From assembly GCA_963824985.1 (NCBI GenBank), contig CAWGRQ010000044.1:17064-81063 (forward strand): DNA of 64,000 bases, in the 5' to 3' direction. A model generated the notes under the pieces. The model had not been told where the DNA came from, ran no database searches, and saw only the letters and a list, made by a program, of their open reading frames with translations. Source of the stretch: JAFNAG01 sp963824985 (GTDB taxonomy: Bacteria > Acidobacteriota > UBA6911). The position numbers and the translations under genes were made by a program. This document shows positions 25,095-35,012 of this stretch, piece by piece (within the stretch, counting starts at the first letter, position 1; each line of letters opens with the position of its first letter).

Positions 25095-26204
25095 TCATAT
25101 GACTTCCAAGTCGGCCTGCAGGGCTCCTGAGGCCTTGATTGCCTGGAGGATGGCGATGATATCCCTCGGAGATGCCCCGATTGAGTTCAATGCGCGCACG
25201 ACCTCCTCGACGCTCGCCCCTTCCCGCAAGGTCACCGCGCGCGCCCGGTCTTCCTGGGCTGTCAGTGTGGTTTGGGGAACAACGGCGGTCTTGCCCTGAG
25301 ACAGCGGCGCCGGCTGGGAGACCTCCAGGATCGTTCCCACCTGCAGAGAGAGGCTCCCGTGAATGATGGAAACCGGCGCGATCTTCACTTCCTTGCCGAG
25401 AACGATCGTCCCGGTCCGCTCGTTGACGATGACCCGCGCCGGGAAATCCACATCCATTTTGGCGTTCTCGACCAGGGACATAAACTCGACGACGCGGTTG
25501 CTGTAATCCTCCGGTATCTTGATCGCAATCGAGCGGCCGTTCAAAGCCTCGGCCACCGGCCTGCCGACAGATTCGTTGATCACGCGCATGGCACGGCTGG
25601 CGCTGGTGAAATCGCTGTCATGCAGGACCAGCGTCAACTGAGTCTTGCCGGCGATATCCACGGGCACTTCCTTTTCGACCAGCCCTCCATTGGGGATCCT
25701 GCCGACCGTGGGATGACCCGTCTGCACCCGACTGCCGCCGGCGCTGGCGCCGAAGCCGCCCAGGGCAAGTTGTCCTTGAGCCACGACGTAGACTTCACCG
25801 TTGGCGGCCATGAGCTGGGTCATGATGAGCACTCCCCCCTGAATGTTTTCCGCATCCCCGATTGAGCTGACCGTGATGTCAATCTGGCTTCCGGTGCGGA
25901 CGAAGGGGGGCAGGCTGGCGGTCACCATCACGGCGGCTATGTTTTTGACCCGCATCTGATCCGGCGAAACCGTCAGGCCGCTGCGTTCGAGCATATTGGC
26001 CAGGGTCTGCGTCGAAAAGAAGGTCTGCCGCCGGTCGCCGGTACCATTCAGACCGACTACCAATCCATATCCGACCAACTGGTTCTCGCGCACACCTTCA
26101 AACGAGGCCACATCTTTGATCCGACTCTGGGCCGGCGCCGCAGGAACCAGGGCGGAAGCAACCAGTAACACCAACAGCAGACCGGGTACGCACGCACGCT
26201 TCAT
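25095..26204 (-). CDS. flgI: Flagellar P-ring protein FlgI
   Basis: FlgI, 369 residues, forms the periplasmic P-ring. A signal peptide (RACVPGLLLVLLVASALVPAAPA) is followed by SRIKDVASFEGVRENQLVGY and GLVVGLNGTGDR. Later motifs are VMVTASLPPFVRTGSQIDIT and RVIVNERTGTIVLGKEV. Its presence with flgH shows a diderm envelope. ATG 26204 has AGGGGGAGATAT upstream; the in-frame extension to 26231 lacks support. It is 10 nt after flgH. Confidence 0.97.
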   Translation of the reverse strand: MKRACVPGLLLVLLVASALVPAAPAQSRIKDVASFEGVRENQLVGYGLVVGLNGTGDRRQTFFSTQTLANMLERSGLTVSPDQMRVKNIAAVMVTASLPPFVRTGSQIDITVSSIGDAENIQGGVLIMTQLMAANGEVYVVAQGQLALGGFGASAGGSRVQTGHPTVGRIPNGGLVEKEVPVDIAGKTQLTLVLHDSDFTSASRAMRVINESVGRPVAEALNGRSIAIKIPEDYSNRVVEFMSLVENAKMDVDFPARVIVNERTGTIVLGKEVKIAPVSIIHGSLSLQVGTILEVSQPAPLSQGKTAVVPQTTLTAQEDRARAVTLREGASVEEVVRALNSIGASPRDIIAILQAIKASGALQADLEVI

Positions 26205-26214
26205 ATATCTCCCC

Positions 26215-26922
26215 CTAGAATGGAAACACACCGCTCAGGATCCGGTAGAGCAAACCCGGCCTCAAGGGCTGGCTGACCACCCCGCGGCCCTGCACGCGAA
26301 TTTCCATCTGGGCAATCGCCCCGGAAGGCACGATGTTGCGGGCACTGATATCTTCGGGCCGGACCACACCCGTGAGGTAGATGATCTGATTCTCATTGTT
26401 CAGTCGAAGTTCGCGGACGCCTTCGACCACAAGATATCCGTTGGGAAGGACTGACTTCACGCGGGCGGTCACAGTGGTGCTGAGGGTCGTGGCCCGTGTG
26501 GTGGACCCGTTTCCTTTGAAGGCGGTAGAGCTCTTCCCGTCAACGGCGCTCGACAGTTCCTTGATCTTGTTTTCAGCTCCGAACAGGTTTGTAAATCCGA
26601 TCTTTGCCGAGCTATCCTTGCTGTTGGCGGCGTCCGCAGTCGCGTTGGCCTGCGTGCTCTCCGAAACCAGGATGGTCACCACGTCGTTCACCCGGCGCGC
26701 CTTGAAGTCGCGGAACAGGTTTGCGTTGACACCCTGTTCGACCCATAGGGAACCGTCATGGGCCGGAGATGGACCCGCCTGAGCATTGGCTTCCGCCAGG
26801 TAGCTGCCCAGACTGCCGGCGGCAGTCGTCTGCACCTTTTTCGGCCCGCAACCTGCCGCCGCGAATCCAAACACAAGAATCAAGAACAGTCCGTATCGAT
26901 ATTTTTCACTCTTCTGAAGCAT
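26215..26922 (-). CDS. flgH: Flagellar L-ring lipoprotein FlgH
   Basis: FlgH, 235 residues, builds the outer-membrane L-ring. The N-terminus is a lipoprotein signal (YGLFLILVFGFAAAGC) with the lipobox Cys. The core has LFRDFKARRVNDVVTILVSE, then STTVTARVKSVLPNGYLVVEG and the C-terminal GVVRPEDISARNIVPSGAIA. ATG 26922 gives the expected signal peptide. It is 8 nt after flgA in the same operon. Confidence 0.95.
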   Translation of the reverse strand: MLQKSEKYRYGLFLILVFGFAAAGCGPKKVQTTAAGSLGSYLAEANAQAGPSPAHDGSLWVEQGVNANLFRDFKARRVNDVVTILVSESTQANATADAANSKDSSAKIGFTNLFGAENKIKELSSAVDGKSSTAFKGNGSTTRATTLSTTVTARVKSVLPNGYLVVEGVRELRLNNENQIIYLTGVVRPEDISARNIVPSGAIAQMEIRVQGRGVVSQPLRPGLLYRILSGVFPF

Positions 26923-26930
26923 GCTTCCCC

Positions 26931-27917
26931 CTATCGCACAACCCGCACTTCGCCACGGCCGGTTACGACCGCGGTAATTGCGCGGTCGGAATCTATGTTT
27001 CGCACCTTGATCCGGTCCCCCAACTTTCCATTCTGGAGAGCACGTGCCAGAGCGGCAACACTGACCCCCCCGAACTGCTGCCACAAACGGACGGTTTCGC
27101 CGCTGCTCACCATGCGGCTCTCATTCAGCCAACTCCGCTGGAGAAGATCTCCCGGCATCAGGGCTCGCCGCGCCGTCATGCCGATCGCCTCGACGACCGC
27201 GCGCACGTAATCGGCGCGCGGATCTGCGATGTCACACTCAATCTCCTGGAGGTCCTCGGCCCGCAGGGTTGTGCCATACGGCACGGCTTTCGCGAGCCTG
27301 ATCACCCGGGCGCGCACCCGCACGTCTGCCTTGATCCAGAAGGTACGCAACGGCCTGCCGTCCAGAACTGCTTCCATCGACAGGAGAGCGTTCCGGAAAT
27401 TCGAAGGCAATCCCCGGCTGGAGACCCGCAACTGAATATCCCCCGGCGGGAGTTCAATTGCCGTGAGGCCGTCGATCGAACGGATCTCAATCTCTTCCAT
27501 GCGCCAGGGAGATACCGCGGCCAGGTGAGCCTTCATGATGGCGGCAATTTCGCTCGCGTCCGGCCCGTGCATGACCACGGCGACGCGCGTAAATTCGGAT
27601 CCGGTCACCTTCACCTCGTTCGGCTCGGGAAATGCAGTCCGGATCAGGGACTCAACTTCAGAACGGCTCAGAAGGCGCACGTCCATGACCGAACCCAGGG
27701 GCGTGTGCGCCAGCAATTCGACGCGGTCTTCGTCCATTCCGCTCAGGTCGGCGACATCCCCCAGAATCAGCGTGGTGCGTTGCACCGACACCTCATTCCG
27801 CATGGTAACCGTCAGGACGGCACCCGTCGGCTGGGCCACAGCCATGGGGCCGCACACCAGGACATACAGCAGCGCAACGGCAAGCACCGGCAAGCTTCGA
27901 ACTCTCCCCTCAACCAC
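26931..27917 (-). CDS. flgA: P-ring chaperone FlgA
   Basis: FlgA assists P-ring assembly in the periplasm. The protein has a signal peptide (SLPVLAVALLYVLVCGPMAVA), an N-terminal region with LGDVADLSGMDEDRVELLA, and a C-terminal SAF-like FlgA domain (about 215-325) including VRVRARVIRLAKAVPYGTTL and RRALMPGDLLQRSWL. No ATG fits; GTG at 27917 gives a positively charged n-region (328 residues), while TTG at 27893 has better-spaced GGGGAG. The extension upstream to 28136 overlaps flgG and is not believed. Positions 27918-28132 hold no other gene. Confidence 0.85.
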   Translation of the reverse strand: MVEGRVRSLPVLAVALLYVLVCGPMAVAQPTGAVLTVTMRNEVSVQRTTLILGDVADLSGMDEDRVELLAHTPLGSVMDVRLLSRSEVESLIRTAFPEPNEVKVTGSEFTRVAVVMHGPDASEIAAIMKAHLAAVSPWRMEEIEIRSIDGLTAIELPPGDIQLRVSSRGLPSNFRNALLSMEAVLDGRPLRTFWIKADVRVRARVIRLAKAVPYGTTLRAEDLQEIECDIADPRADYVRAVVEAIGMTARRALMPGDLLQRSWLNESRMVSSGETVRLWQQFGGVSVAALARALQNGKLGDRIKVRNIDSDRAITAVVTGRGEVRVVR

Positions 27918-28132
27918 TTGTAGGCGGGACTCATTCTTGGGCAGCAAGGGACAGGCCGGGAGCTGTGACGCTGCGTGCGCCGCGCTCCTCCGGCCTGATT
28001 GGGATAGATTGCATCGGGGGCCACCTGTCCGGATAAGGCTTTCGCCTGAGGCTGTCCAGACCGATGGCCGGGCTGAAAAACAGGCAGGGTGTGGTTTGAG
28101 GAGAGAGTTCGGAGCTTGCATGGCTTTATCGA

Positions 28133-28921
28133 TCATCGAACGACGTTGTTGGCCTGGGAAAACATTTCATCCGCGGTGCGGATGACTTTGGAATTCGCTT
28201 CATACGCTCGCTGGCTGACGATCATGTTGACCATCTCTTCCACAACGCTGACATTGGACTGCTCCACAAATCCCGAGAGCAGCGTCCCCAGGCCATTCTC
28301 GCCGGGCGTGCCGGTGATGGCTTCGCCGGAAGCCTGGGTCGGGAGAAGGAGATTTTTCCCGACGCTTTGCAGCCCCGATGGATTCTGGAACTGCGCGATC
28401 TCGATGCGGCCGACCTGCTGCGGCTGGGATTGTCCGGCCTGGATAACCGAGACCGTGCCATCGGACCCGATCATGATGCCGACCTGATCCTGTGGAAACG
28501 TAATCTGGGGATCCAGCAGATCCCCGTCGGAGGTCACCAACGAGCCTTCCCGGTTCAGGTGGAAATTGCCGCCGCGCGTATAGGCCAGCTGACCGTTTGC
28601 CTGGCGTATCTGGAAAAACCCCTGCCCTTCAATAACCAGATCATAGGGATTCTTGGTCGCGGCAAAATCTCCCTGGGTGAAAATCATCTCGGACGCAATC
28701 GGGATCGTACCGAGCCCGATCTGAAGTCCAACCGGGATTTCCGTGCTGGCGGTGGCGGACGTGCCGGCATTGCGGATATCCTGATACAACAGATCCTGGA
28801 ACTGGAGCCGACGCTGTTTGAACCCGCTGGTGTTGATGTTGGCCAGGTTGTGCGCGATCGTATCGATATTGAGCTGTTGGGCTTCCATGCCCGTGGCCGC
28901 TGTATACAGGGCGCGTAACAT
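28133..28921 (-). CDS. flgG: Flagellar distal rod protein FlgG
   Basis: FlgG, 262 residues. N-terminal rod motif MLRALYTAATGMEAQQLNID and HNLANINTSGFKQRRLQFQD; the FlgG-specific central TSDGDLLDPQITFP region; C-terminal VVEEMVNMIVSQRAYEANSK. The start has GTAGGAGACCTT upstream. It follows flgF by 8 nt; flgF-flgG adjacency is the standard order. Confidence 0.96.
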   Translation of the reverse strand: MLRALYTAATGMEAQQLNIDTIAHNLANINTSGFKQRRLQFQDLLYQDIRNAGTSATASTEIPVGLQIGLGTIPIASEMIFTQGDFAATKNPYDLVIEGQGFFQIRQANGQLAYTRGGNFHLNREGSLVTSDGDLLDPQITFPQDQVGIMIGSDGTVSVIQAGQSQPQQVGRIEIAQFQNPSGLQSVGKNLLLPTQASGEAITGTPGENGLGTLLSGFVEQSNVSVVEEMVNMIVSQRAYEANSKVIRTADEMFSQANNVVR

Positions 28922-28929
28922 AAGGTCTC

Positions 28930-29667
28930 CTACCGGCCAAGTCTTTCGATCGACTTGGCATCCATGTCATTGAACATGAGGTTAACGCTCTTCTGAATCG
29001 CTTCGAAGTGGCGCATGATGGCCACCATGCGTATAGTGGACATCACCGGGTTGACGTTCGACTGTTCCTGATACCCCTGCCGGACGGAAACGTCGGATGC
29101 GGGTTTGGGGACCTGGCCGTCCTGTGCCGGGGCCAGCAGCGAACTCCCCTCGCGCCGCAACGAGGCCGAATTATCGAAGGCTGCAATCCGGAGGCGCTCG
29201 ACCCGCGCACCGGCAACCAGGATCTCTCCATCCTGATTGATATCGACTTTCCCCGGCCCAAGCACGATCCGACCACGCTCGCCCAGCACCGGGTATCCCT
29301 CGGATGTGCACAGCACCGATTTGGCATCCATCATGAGGTTGCCATTCCGCGTGTACCGGATGCCGCTCGGCGTCTCGACGGTTAAAAACCCTTTTCCAAC
29401 CAGGGCCAGATCAAGATCCCTGTGCGTCGCGACTGCAACCCCGTCGGTGGCATTCAAGGCGCTCTCGGTCAACACCGCATGGGTGTTGATCGCTGCGTCG
29501 AGCGGACCGGCATCGGTCGAGTTCATTGCCGCATTCAAGGTCGTGAAAAAAGCCTTCTGCTCCTTGAAGCCCGTGGTATTGATGTTGGCCAGGTTGCCGG
29601 CCAGAACGTCCAGAGCTTCCATCTGCGCCTTGAGCCCGGAATAAGCTGTGTATATGCCGCTATGCAC
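28930..29667 (-). CDS. flgF: Flagellar rod protein FlgF
   Basis: FlgF, 245 residues, a proximal rod protein paralogous to FlgG. The N-terminus has SGIYTAYSGLKAQMEALDVL and NLANINTTGFKEQ; the middle has RYTRNGNLMMDAKSVLCTSE; the C-terminus has VNPVMSTIRMVAIMRHFEAI. The GTG start at 29667 follows CAGGAGATGCAAC. The 217 nt upstream (29668-29884) contain no recognisable gene or promoter; a short GGCGCCGGCGCCGG simple repeat is present. Confidence 0.92.
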   Translation of the reverse strand: MHSGIYTAYSGLKAQMEALDVLAGNLANINTTGFKEQKAFFTTLNAAMNSTDAGPLDAAINTHAVLTESALNATDGVAVATHRDLDLALVGKGFLTVETPSGIRYTRNGNLMMDAKSVLCTSEGYPVLGERGRIVLGPGKVDINQDGEILVAGARVERLRIAAFDNSASLRREGSSLLAPAQDGQVPKPASDVSVRQGYQEQSNVNPVMSTIRMVAIMRHFEAIQKSVNLMFNDMDAKSIERLGR

Positions 29668-29884
29668 GTTGCATCTCCTGCGCTCCCGTAGGGGAGCATC
29701 GGTTCGTCGGTAGTTCCAGGAAAGATGTAGCAAGAATCATGCCATCAACCTGCATTCACAAACTCCTTGTATTCGTTTCATTTGGCGCCGGCGCCGGCGT
29801 CCTGACGTCAAGGATCCGACATGCAGTGGCATTATTTTCCCACTCCCCTGGGCAATCCTTGCACATGCCTCTCCAACAGCCCGC

Positions 29885-30325
29885 TCAGGATGAGACTCGG
29901 ATTCGTTCCTGAAACGCCCCGTGCGGTTTTTCCGTCGCAGTTTTGCCATCTGCATATTTGCGCAGGCTCAGGATCAGTTCCGCCTCGCCCTTGGGCATGC
30001 TGAGCCGCCGGGCGATGTCGTCTACGCTCAAGCCCTTCCGGGCCAGGGTCAGCACCTGGTGCCGGCGTTCCAAAGGCAGCGGGCCATCCGACGTTGGGAC
30101 CGAAAGATCCATGACCTTTTCGTCGATATCGTTGAGATTGCGGCAGACCCGGTGAAACATCTCTTGCTGCAAATCGATCAGCTGGAGAAAATCATCGGAG
30201 AGCCGCCCGACCTCCTGCTTGAGAGCGAGAAACCGGCGCTGCCACCACCGCAACATCAGGCAGAATCCGCCCGCCGAGAGCAAACATGCCGTTCCAAGAC
30301 AGATAAAACCGTCCAGCCAGTTCAT
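29885..30325 (-). CDS. Membrane-anchored DUF2802-like flagellar-locus protein
   Basis: A 146-residue protein with one N-terminal membrane segment (about 5-27, DGFICLGTACLLSAGGFCLML), a coiled-coil middle (FLALKQEVGRLSDDFLQLID) and a C-terminal helix-turn-helix-like DUF2802 pattern (LTLARKGLSVDDIARRLSMP, then KGEAELILSLRKYA). Such proteins are recurrent in flagellar and chemotaxis loci but have no settled function. It lies between flgF and the HDOD gene, 30 nt downstream of the latter. Confidence 0.7.
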   Translation of the reverse strand: MNWLDGFICLGTACLLSAGGFCLMLRWWQRRFLALKQEVGRLSDDFLQLIDLQQEMFHRVCRNLNDIDEKVMDLSVPTSDGPLPLERRHQVLTLARKGLSVDDIARRLSMPKGEAELILSLRKYADGKTATEKPHGAFQERIRVSS

Positions 30326-30355
30326 GGGAACCTCCTGGCCGCCTCCAGCGAACCT

Positions 30356-31225
30356 CTACGGGCGCGCCAATCCGGGCAGCGTTGGGATCATGGTCTGCAA
30401 TTCTGCGACTCTTTTCTGCAATAACGGCGGAGTCAGATTCAGGTACTGCGCCGATTCTTCCTCTTCAAGCTTTATCGATCTGTCCTTCTCGAAACCGATT
30501 TCGAGCAGTTTCATCATGCGGTTGGCCAGAGCCACAATCGCGGTCAGCTGGCGATGATCGGCTGCGAGCCGGAAATCATGATGATGGAGAATGCCTTCCC
30601 CGAGCTGGGGCGGAAAGTGCCATTTCGCAGTCAGAAGAGCGCCCACCTGGGCGTGGGTGAAGCCGAATTTCTGGAGTTCCGCATCGCAGAACGTCGTTTC
30701 ACCCCGATAGACATCATTCAGAATTTCATGATAGGGGTCGGGCCGGATTTTCAAGATCACCATCTTGCCCATGTCATGGAGCAGTCCGCAGGTAAACGCC
30801 TCCTCGACGACCGGGTAGCCCACGGCAAACGCCAGGGCTTTGGCGGCAATGGCAGTCCCCCAGGAATGGTCCCAGAACAGTTTGGTGGTCAGGTCCATTC
30901 CCGAGCTTGAACCTTCGGGAAACATCTGGTTCACCGTAGCCGCCACCACAATGGTCCGGACACGATCCAGCCCGAGCATCGAAAGTGCGCGGGAGAGGGT
31001 GGCCACTTCCCCTTCGAAACAAAACATGGTGGAGTTGACGATTTTCAGAATCCGGGCGGTCAGCGCCTGATCCTTGGAAATCGCAAACTGCAGATCTCGA
31101 AGGTTGACATCGGGTTCGTCGCACATCCGTATGACCTTCATGGCGACATCTGGGAGCATCGGCAGATCTCCGACGCCGCGGGCGAGAGCCTCGAGATCAA
31201 GAACCGCCGTGTTATCCGTTGCCAT
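30356..31225 (-). CDS. HDOD-domain signalling protein
   Basis: A 289-residue HDOD protein. The domain fills most of the length: LPMLPDVAMKVIRMCDEPDV, FAISKDQALTARILKIVNST, then ALSMLGLDRVRTIVVAATVN, FWDHSWGTAIAAKALAFAVG and AFTCGLLHDMGKMVIL. HDOD proteins lack reliable phosphodiesterase residues and usually act in signalling, including motility control. ATG 31225 follows GGAGAAGAGACTG and was preferred to 31258, which overlaps the preceding stop. Confidence 0.88.
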   Translation of the reverse strand: MATDNTAVLDLEALARGVGDLPMLPDVAMKVIRMCDEPDVNLRDLQFAISKDQALTARILKIVNSTMFCFEGEVATLSRALSMLGLDRVRTIVVAATVNQMFPEGSSSGMDLTTKLFWDHSWGTAIAAKALAFAVGYPVVEEAFTCGLLHDMGKMVILKIRPDPYHEILNDVYRGETTFCDAELQKFGFTHAQVGALLTAKWHFPPQLGEGILHHHDFRLAADHRQLTAIVALANRMMKLLEIGFEKDRSIKLEEEESAQYLNLTPPLLQKRVAELQTMIPTLPGLARP

Positions 31226-31259
31226 CAGTCTCTTCTCCGATGATTTGTTGTATTGCATC

Positions 31260-32198
31260 CTATCCCAGGGATCGAATCCGGTCCGCGGTGCTCTCCACTT
31301 CAAGCACTTTGACCCCGTAATTGCCATCGACCAAAACCACTTCACCGCGGGCAATCGGCTTTTCGTTGACCAGGATCGAGACCGGATCGTTGACGGCCTT
31401 TTCCAATTCGATCACGGAGCCGACCCCAAGCTTCAGGACGTCGCGCAGGGGCATCTGGGCTTCGCCGAATGAAACCGCTACCTCAAGTTCGACATCCAGA
31501 ATGAGGTCCATGTTCCATTGTGCCGGCGGCTTCGTCGGCGCGGCATCTGAGGCAATAGGCGCCGGGGCTTCCCCACGGGATGGGGTCGATTCCACACTTG
31601 ACGTCGCAGCGTACCCGGGGAGCTGTGCATTCAGCGACGCCACCAGTTCGGCATCCGCCAGCACACGGAAGCGGCAATCAGGGCGGCCTTCCATGCTGAT
31701 CTGGAATATGAGGTTGACAGCGTTCGCGTAGGAGTCGGCCAGGGGGAGAAGCGTCGTGCAGCTTCCGTCCGGATTGATCAGTTCCGGAACCGATCCATGG
31801 ATCGCCAATCCGTGCGACTTGGCAAAACTCTCACCGGACTTTTCGACGGCATCCGCGAAGTACCGCAGGCATGCATCCATGACTTCTTCGCCGAGGGATT
31901 CGCCTGCGGAGAATTCCAGCCCGGCAATCAAGCCTCCGATCCGCGCCAGGTCCGTGCTGTCGAGGAGCAGGAGGGCGCCGCCCCGTATGCCGGTATCGAA
32001 CCTCAGCTTCAGGCCGGTCATGGCACCCGCCTTCAGCAGAGCGCGCAGATCGGCAGCCTCCAGCTTGATACAGGACGCAACGGACGTGCTCGACAAAGTC
32101 TTCCTGCTTGCCTCTGTAAAGCCGGAGGCCAATGCTTGCGCCAGCGGTTCCAGCACTTTTTCCTGGTCGGCCAGTTTGTGAGCATTTGACTGTTTCAA
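31260..32198 (-). CDS. Large FliN/FliY-type switch protein
   Basis: A protein of about 312 residues. The C-terminal SpoA domain (about 230-310) is typical of FliN: LILDVELEVAVSFGEAQMPL, LKLGVGSVIELEKAVNDPVS and VLVDGNYGVKVLEV. The N-terminal about 180 residues resemble the CheC/FliY-like module (LGEEVMDACLRYFADAVEKS). It is distinct from the short FliN encoded at 42236-42523, so the locus has two SpoA proteins besides FliM. TTG at 32198 is ideally spaced from GAGGTG; GTG at 32207 is the alternative. It is within 11 nt of fliM. Confidence 0.85.
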   Translation of the reverse strand: MKQSNAHKLADQEKVLEPLAQALASGFTEASRKTLSSTSVASCIKLEAADLRALLKAGAMTGLKLRFDTGIRGGALLLLDSTDLARIGGLIAGLEFSAGESLGEEVMDACLRYFADAVEKSGESFAKSHGLAIHGSVPELINPDGSCTTLLPLADSYANAVNLIFQISMEGRPDCRFRVLADAELVASLNAQLPGYAATSSVESTPSRGEAPAPIASDAAPTKPPAQWNMDLILDVELEVAVSFGEAQMPLRDVLKLGVGSVIELEKAVNDPVSILVNEKPIARGEVVLVDGNYGVKVLEVESTADRIRSLG

Positions 32199-32208
32199 GG
32201 TGACCACC

Positions 32209-33187
32209 TCAATAGACGTATTTATGGGATATTTCGAAAGCGCGCTTTCCCCGACGCGCGACGATGCGGCCGCAGAACTTGGGTACGCCGCCGATCCTCA
32301 GCTGGATGGAATCGCCGACCGCATGATTGAGCTGGATGATATCTCCGACTCCCAGGTGGGCCAGGTCCTCCACCGCCAGAGCCTGGTCGCGGATTTCGCT
32401 GGCCAGAGTGATTCGAGCGCAGCGCAGCAGCCCGCTGATCTTTTCCGTTTCGCTCTCTCCGGTGTCCGGTGTCCGATGACGCTTCTGCTGATCAAAACCG
32501 GCCCGGTTCATTTTCAGCATTGCGGAGGGGATGCACAGATTCAGCATCCCTGCGGCGTCGCCGATCTTGACTTCCAAACCAACGGCGACGACGGATTCCC
32601 CGGGAGCCGCGAGTTGCAGCATCTGCGGCCTGGTCTCCGAGCTTTCCAGCATCGGATTGACCTCCAGGGCCGAACGCCAGGCCTCCTTCAAATCGCGCAA
32701 CGCCAGCTTGACGACCCCTTCGGCGATCTGTATCTCAATCTCGGTGAGAGTGCGATGTTCGAGTGGGGATTTCCCGGTCCCGCCGAGCAGCATGTCGATG
32801 GCCGGAAAAATCATCGAGGGATTCAGTTCCAGGCCAAGATTGCCGTGCATGGGCGCCATGGACAGGGTGCAGCACAGAGTGGGATCCGACATCAGCTTCA
32901 GGAATTCGAGGTAGGAAATCTGATCGACCGAGATCAGCGTGACCTCCACCACCGCACGCAAATAGGCGGAAAGCGAGCCCCCCGTAGATGCGCGCGAAAT
33001 CGGTGTGCAGGGTGTGGATGGCACGTATCTGTTCTTTAGGAATGCGGTCGGCGCGGCAGAAATCGAACTTGGTAACAACACGTTCGGGTCCGACCGGCGT
33101 ATCCGGGGACTCAACCACTACCGAGCCCTCGGTCACCATAGTGGAAAAGAGAGCATTGATTTCGTCTTGCGAAAGGATCTTCTCCAT
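32209..33187 (-). CDS. fliM: Flagellar motor switch protein FliM (one frameshift)
   Basis: FliM, the CheY-P-binding switch protein. The N-terminus (ATG 33187) reads MEKILSQDEINALFSTM, the conserved CheY-binding helix, and continues through QIRAIHTLHTDFAR. The frame then shifts at a run of six C (32979-32984); one base fewer restores SLSAYLRAVVEVTLISVDQI and the rest of the middle domain (LNPSMIFPAIDMLLGGTGKS). The SpoA domain ends at ARRGKRAFEISHKYVY. With the shift corrected, the length is normal (about 325 residues). A homopolymer sequencing error is likely. Confidence 0.88.
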
Positions 33188-33197
33188 CGACGGCTCC

Positions 33198-33976
33198 CTA
33201 GACGTGATCGTCTTCCTTGATTTTGCGCAGCTTGTTCCGCAACCGCAGCATCGCCTTGGTGTGCAGCTGTGAAACCCGCGACTCATTCACACCCAGGACT
33301 TTGCCGATTTCCTTCATGGTAAGTTCGTCGTAGTAGTACAGGGACACCACCAGACGTTCCTTTTTCGGCAGCGCTTCGATGGCTCCGCCGAGCAGGTTGC
33401 GGATCTCCGATTTATGAAACACGAAAAAGGGGTCCATTTGCGGCGCATCGGGAATATATTTGACCAGGGGTTCGGCGTTGCGGTCATCCTCCTGGGAAGC
33501 CATCTCGTGAAAACTCCCGAGATTCAACCCCTTGATCTGATCGACGAGTTCATAAAATTCCTCGAGCGAGATCCCCAGCTCATCGCAGACCTCCTTGTCC
33601 GACGGCCGGACGGCCGAGACGCTGCTCGAGCTCTTTGTATACTTTTTCCAGATCCTTGCTGCGTTTGCGCAGGGAGCGCGGCGCCCAGTCGAGGTTTCGC
33701 AGGCTGTCGAGGATGGCGCCCTTAACGCGCAGTTCGGCGTAGGTCTTGAATTTCACCCCGCGGGCGGGATCGAACTTTGCTCGACTGCATCGAGCAGACC
33801 CAGACACGCCGGCGCTTACAAGGTCGTTCAGTTCGACGTGGGAGGGCAGTTTGGCGGAAATCCGGTGCGCGATGTACTTGATCTGCGGCATGTGTTCCAG
33901 GATCAGTTCGTCCCGGCTCGTAGCGTTGCTGTAGGACCGCCTCATAGGCCTTAACCTGACGTGCGGCTTCTTGCAT
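33198..33976 (-). CDS. fliA: Sigma factor FliA (sigma-28), several frameshifts
   Basis: Sigma-28, which transcribes late flagellar genes. Pieces in different frames fit one gene: start ATG 33976 (MQEAARQVKAYEAVLQQ), then region 2 (ELILEHMPQIKYIAHRISAK, KFDPARGVKFKTYAELRVKG, LDSLRNLDWAPRSLRKRS), then region 3-4 (PLVKYIPDAPQMDPFF, LPKKERLVVSLYYYDELTMK, LGVNESRVSQLHTKAMLRLR). Frame changes occur near 33915, around 33780-33815 and near 33606; the first and last are single-base insertions. Length after correction is about 255 residues, normal. Its presence matches the sigma-28 promoters of this locus. Confidence 0.88.
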
Positions 33977-34069
33977 GGCATGACCCCTGGATGCGCAGAG
34001 CCGCCGGCGTACCGGCGGTGCCTGCAGGCTATTCATGATTGGAAACGCATATTTGCATTCGAGAAGACT

Positions 34070-34990
34070 TCAATTGACCCAATGATTGAGAAGCTTGTCC
34101 CACACAAACGTCTCCGCGACCCCGGCGGTCTCGCTTTGCAGCACCATCGAATTTGGCGAGCTTGCGAAAGCACCGGCTGGCTGGAGCGGTCGGATAGGCA
34201 TTGTGTAACCAGGACCTGGCTGCGGATCGCCTTTAAAACGTGCGCATCCCGTTCGACATGTCCCAGGTAGATGACCTGTCGATTCAGGAATCGTCCCGAC
34301 CACCGAGTTGATCTGACGGAAATACATCTCTTCGATTCATCCTCGTCGGAGACCGAGTTGATGAGGATCCGAATCGTTTTGGTCGGTTCTTCCGCAAGGA
34401 TGATCTTGATGACCGCATACGCATCGACAATGGCAGTCGGCTCCGGCGCGCTTACCACCACGACTTCCGGCGCCGCCAGCAGAAAATGCAGCACGTTGCT
34501 CGAAATGCCGGCCGCCGTGTCGATGAGGAGGTAGTCGGCATCGCCGTCCAGCTGGGTGAAACCCCTCCGCCAGGAAGTTCCGCTGATCGCAGAGTCAGCT
34601 CGGCAAGCTGCTGGAGTCCCGAACTGGCCGGGATGATGCGAATGCCGTGCGGCCCTTCCACCATGATTTCGGTCAGCGTTTTCTTGCCGAACAGCACGTG
34701 TCCCAGGTGGAATCTGTGGATTCAGGCCCAGCATGACATCGAGGTTGGCCAGGCCGAAATCGGCATCCAGGACAATGACCCGCTTTCCCATCTCCGCCAG
34801 ACTTGCGGCGAGGTTGGCAACCACGTTGGTCTTGCCGACTCCTCCCTTGCCGCTGGTAACGGCGAGGATCCGGGCCGTGGATTCCGGGCGGCTGCGGCCC
34901 AGAGGCGGGGTGCGGCGCCAGATCGCCTGGAGGCGTTGTCGGTTCAGCTGATCTGCTGTCGGTCGTGCTCGGGTAACTCAACTTGCGCAT
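34070..34990 (-). CDS. flhG: FlhG/FleN-type MinD-like ATPase (multiple frameshifts)
   Basis: Flagellar number regulator of the ParA/MinD family, always next to flhF. The deviant Walker A is seen in VTSGKGGVGKTNVVANLAAS, followed by MGKRVIVLDADFGLANLDVM and, in other frames, LFGKKTLTEIMVEGPHGIRI, DADYLLIDTAAGISSNVLHF, VVVSAPEPTAIVDAYAVIKI and the C-terminal FLNRQVIYLGHVERDAHVLK, ending FVWDKLLNHWVN. At least seven frame changes occur, mostly single inserted bases (for example at about 34702, 34590 and 34560). It is probably an intact gene obscured by errors. Confidence 0.82.
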
Positions 34991-35012
34991 GGTTTTCAAT
35001 GGAAGCTCCGAA

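Noticed and set aside
29783..29800. GGCGCCGGCGCCGGCG short repeat upstream of flgF.
   Set aside because: Too short and simple; no counterpart elsewhere in the window and no clear function.
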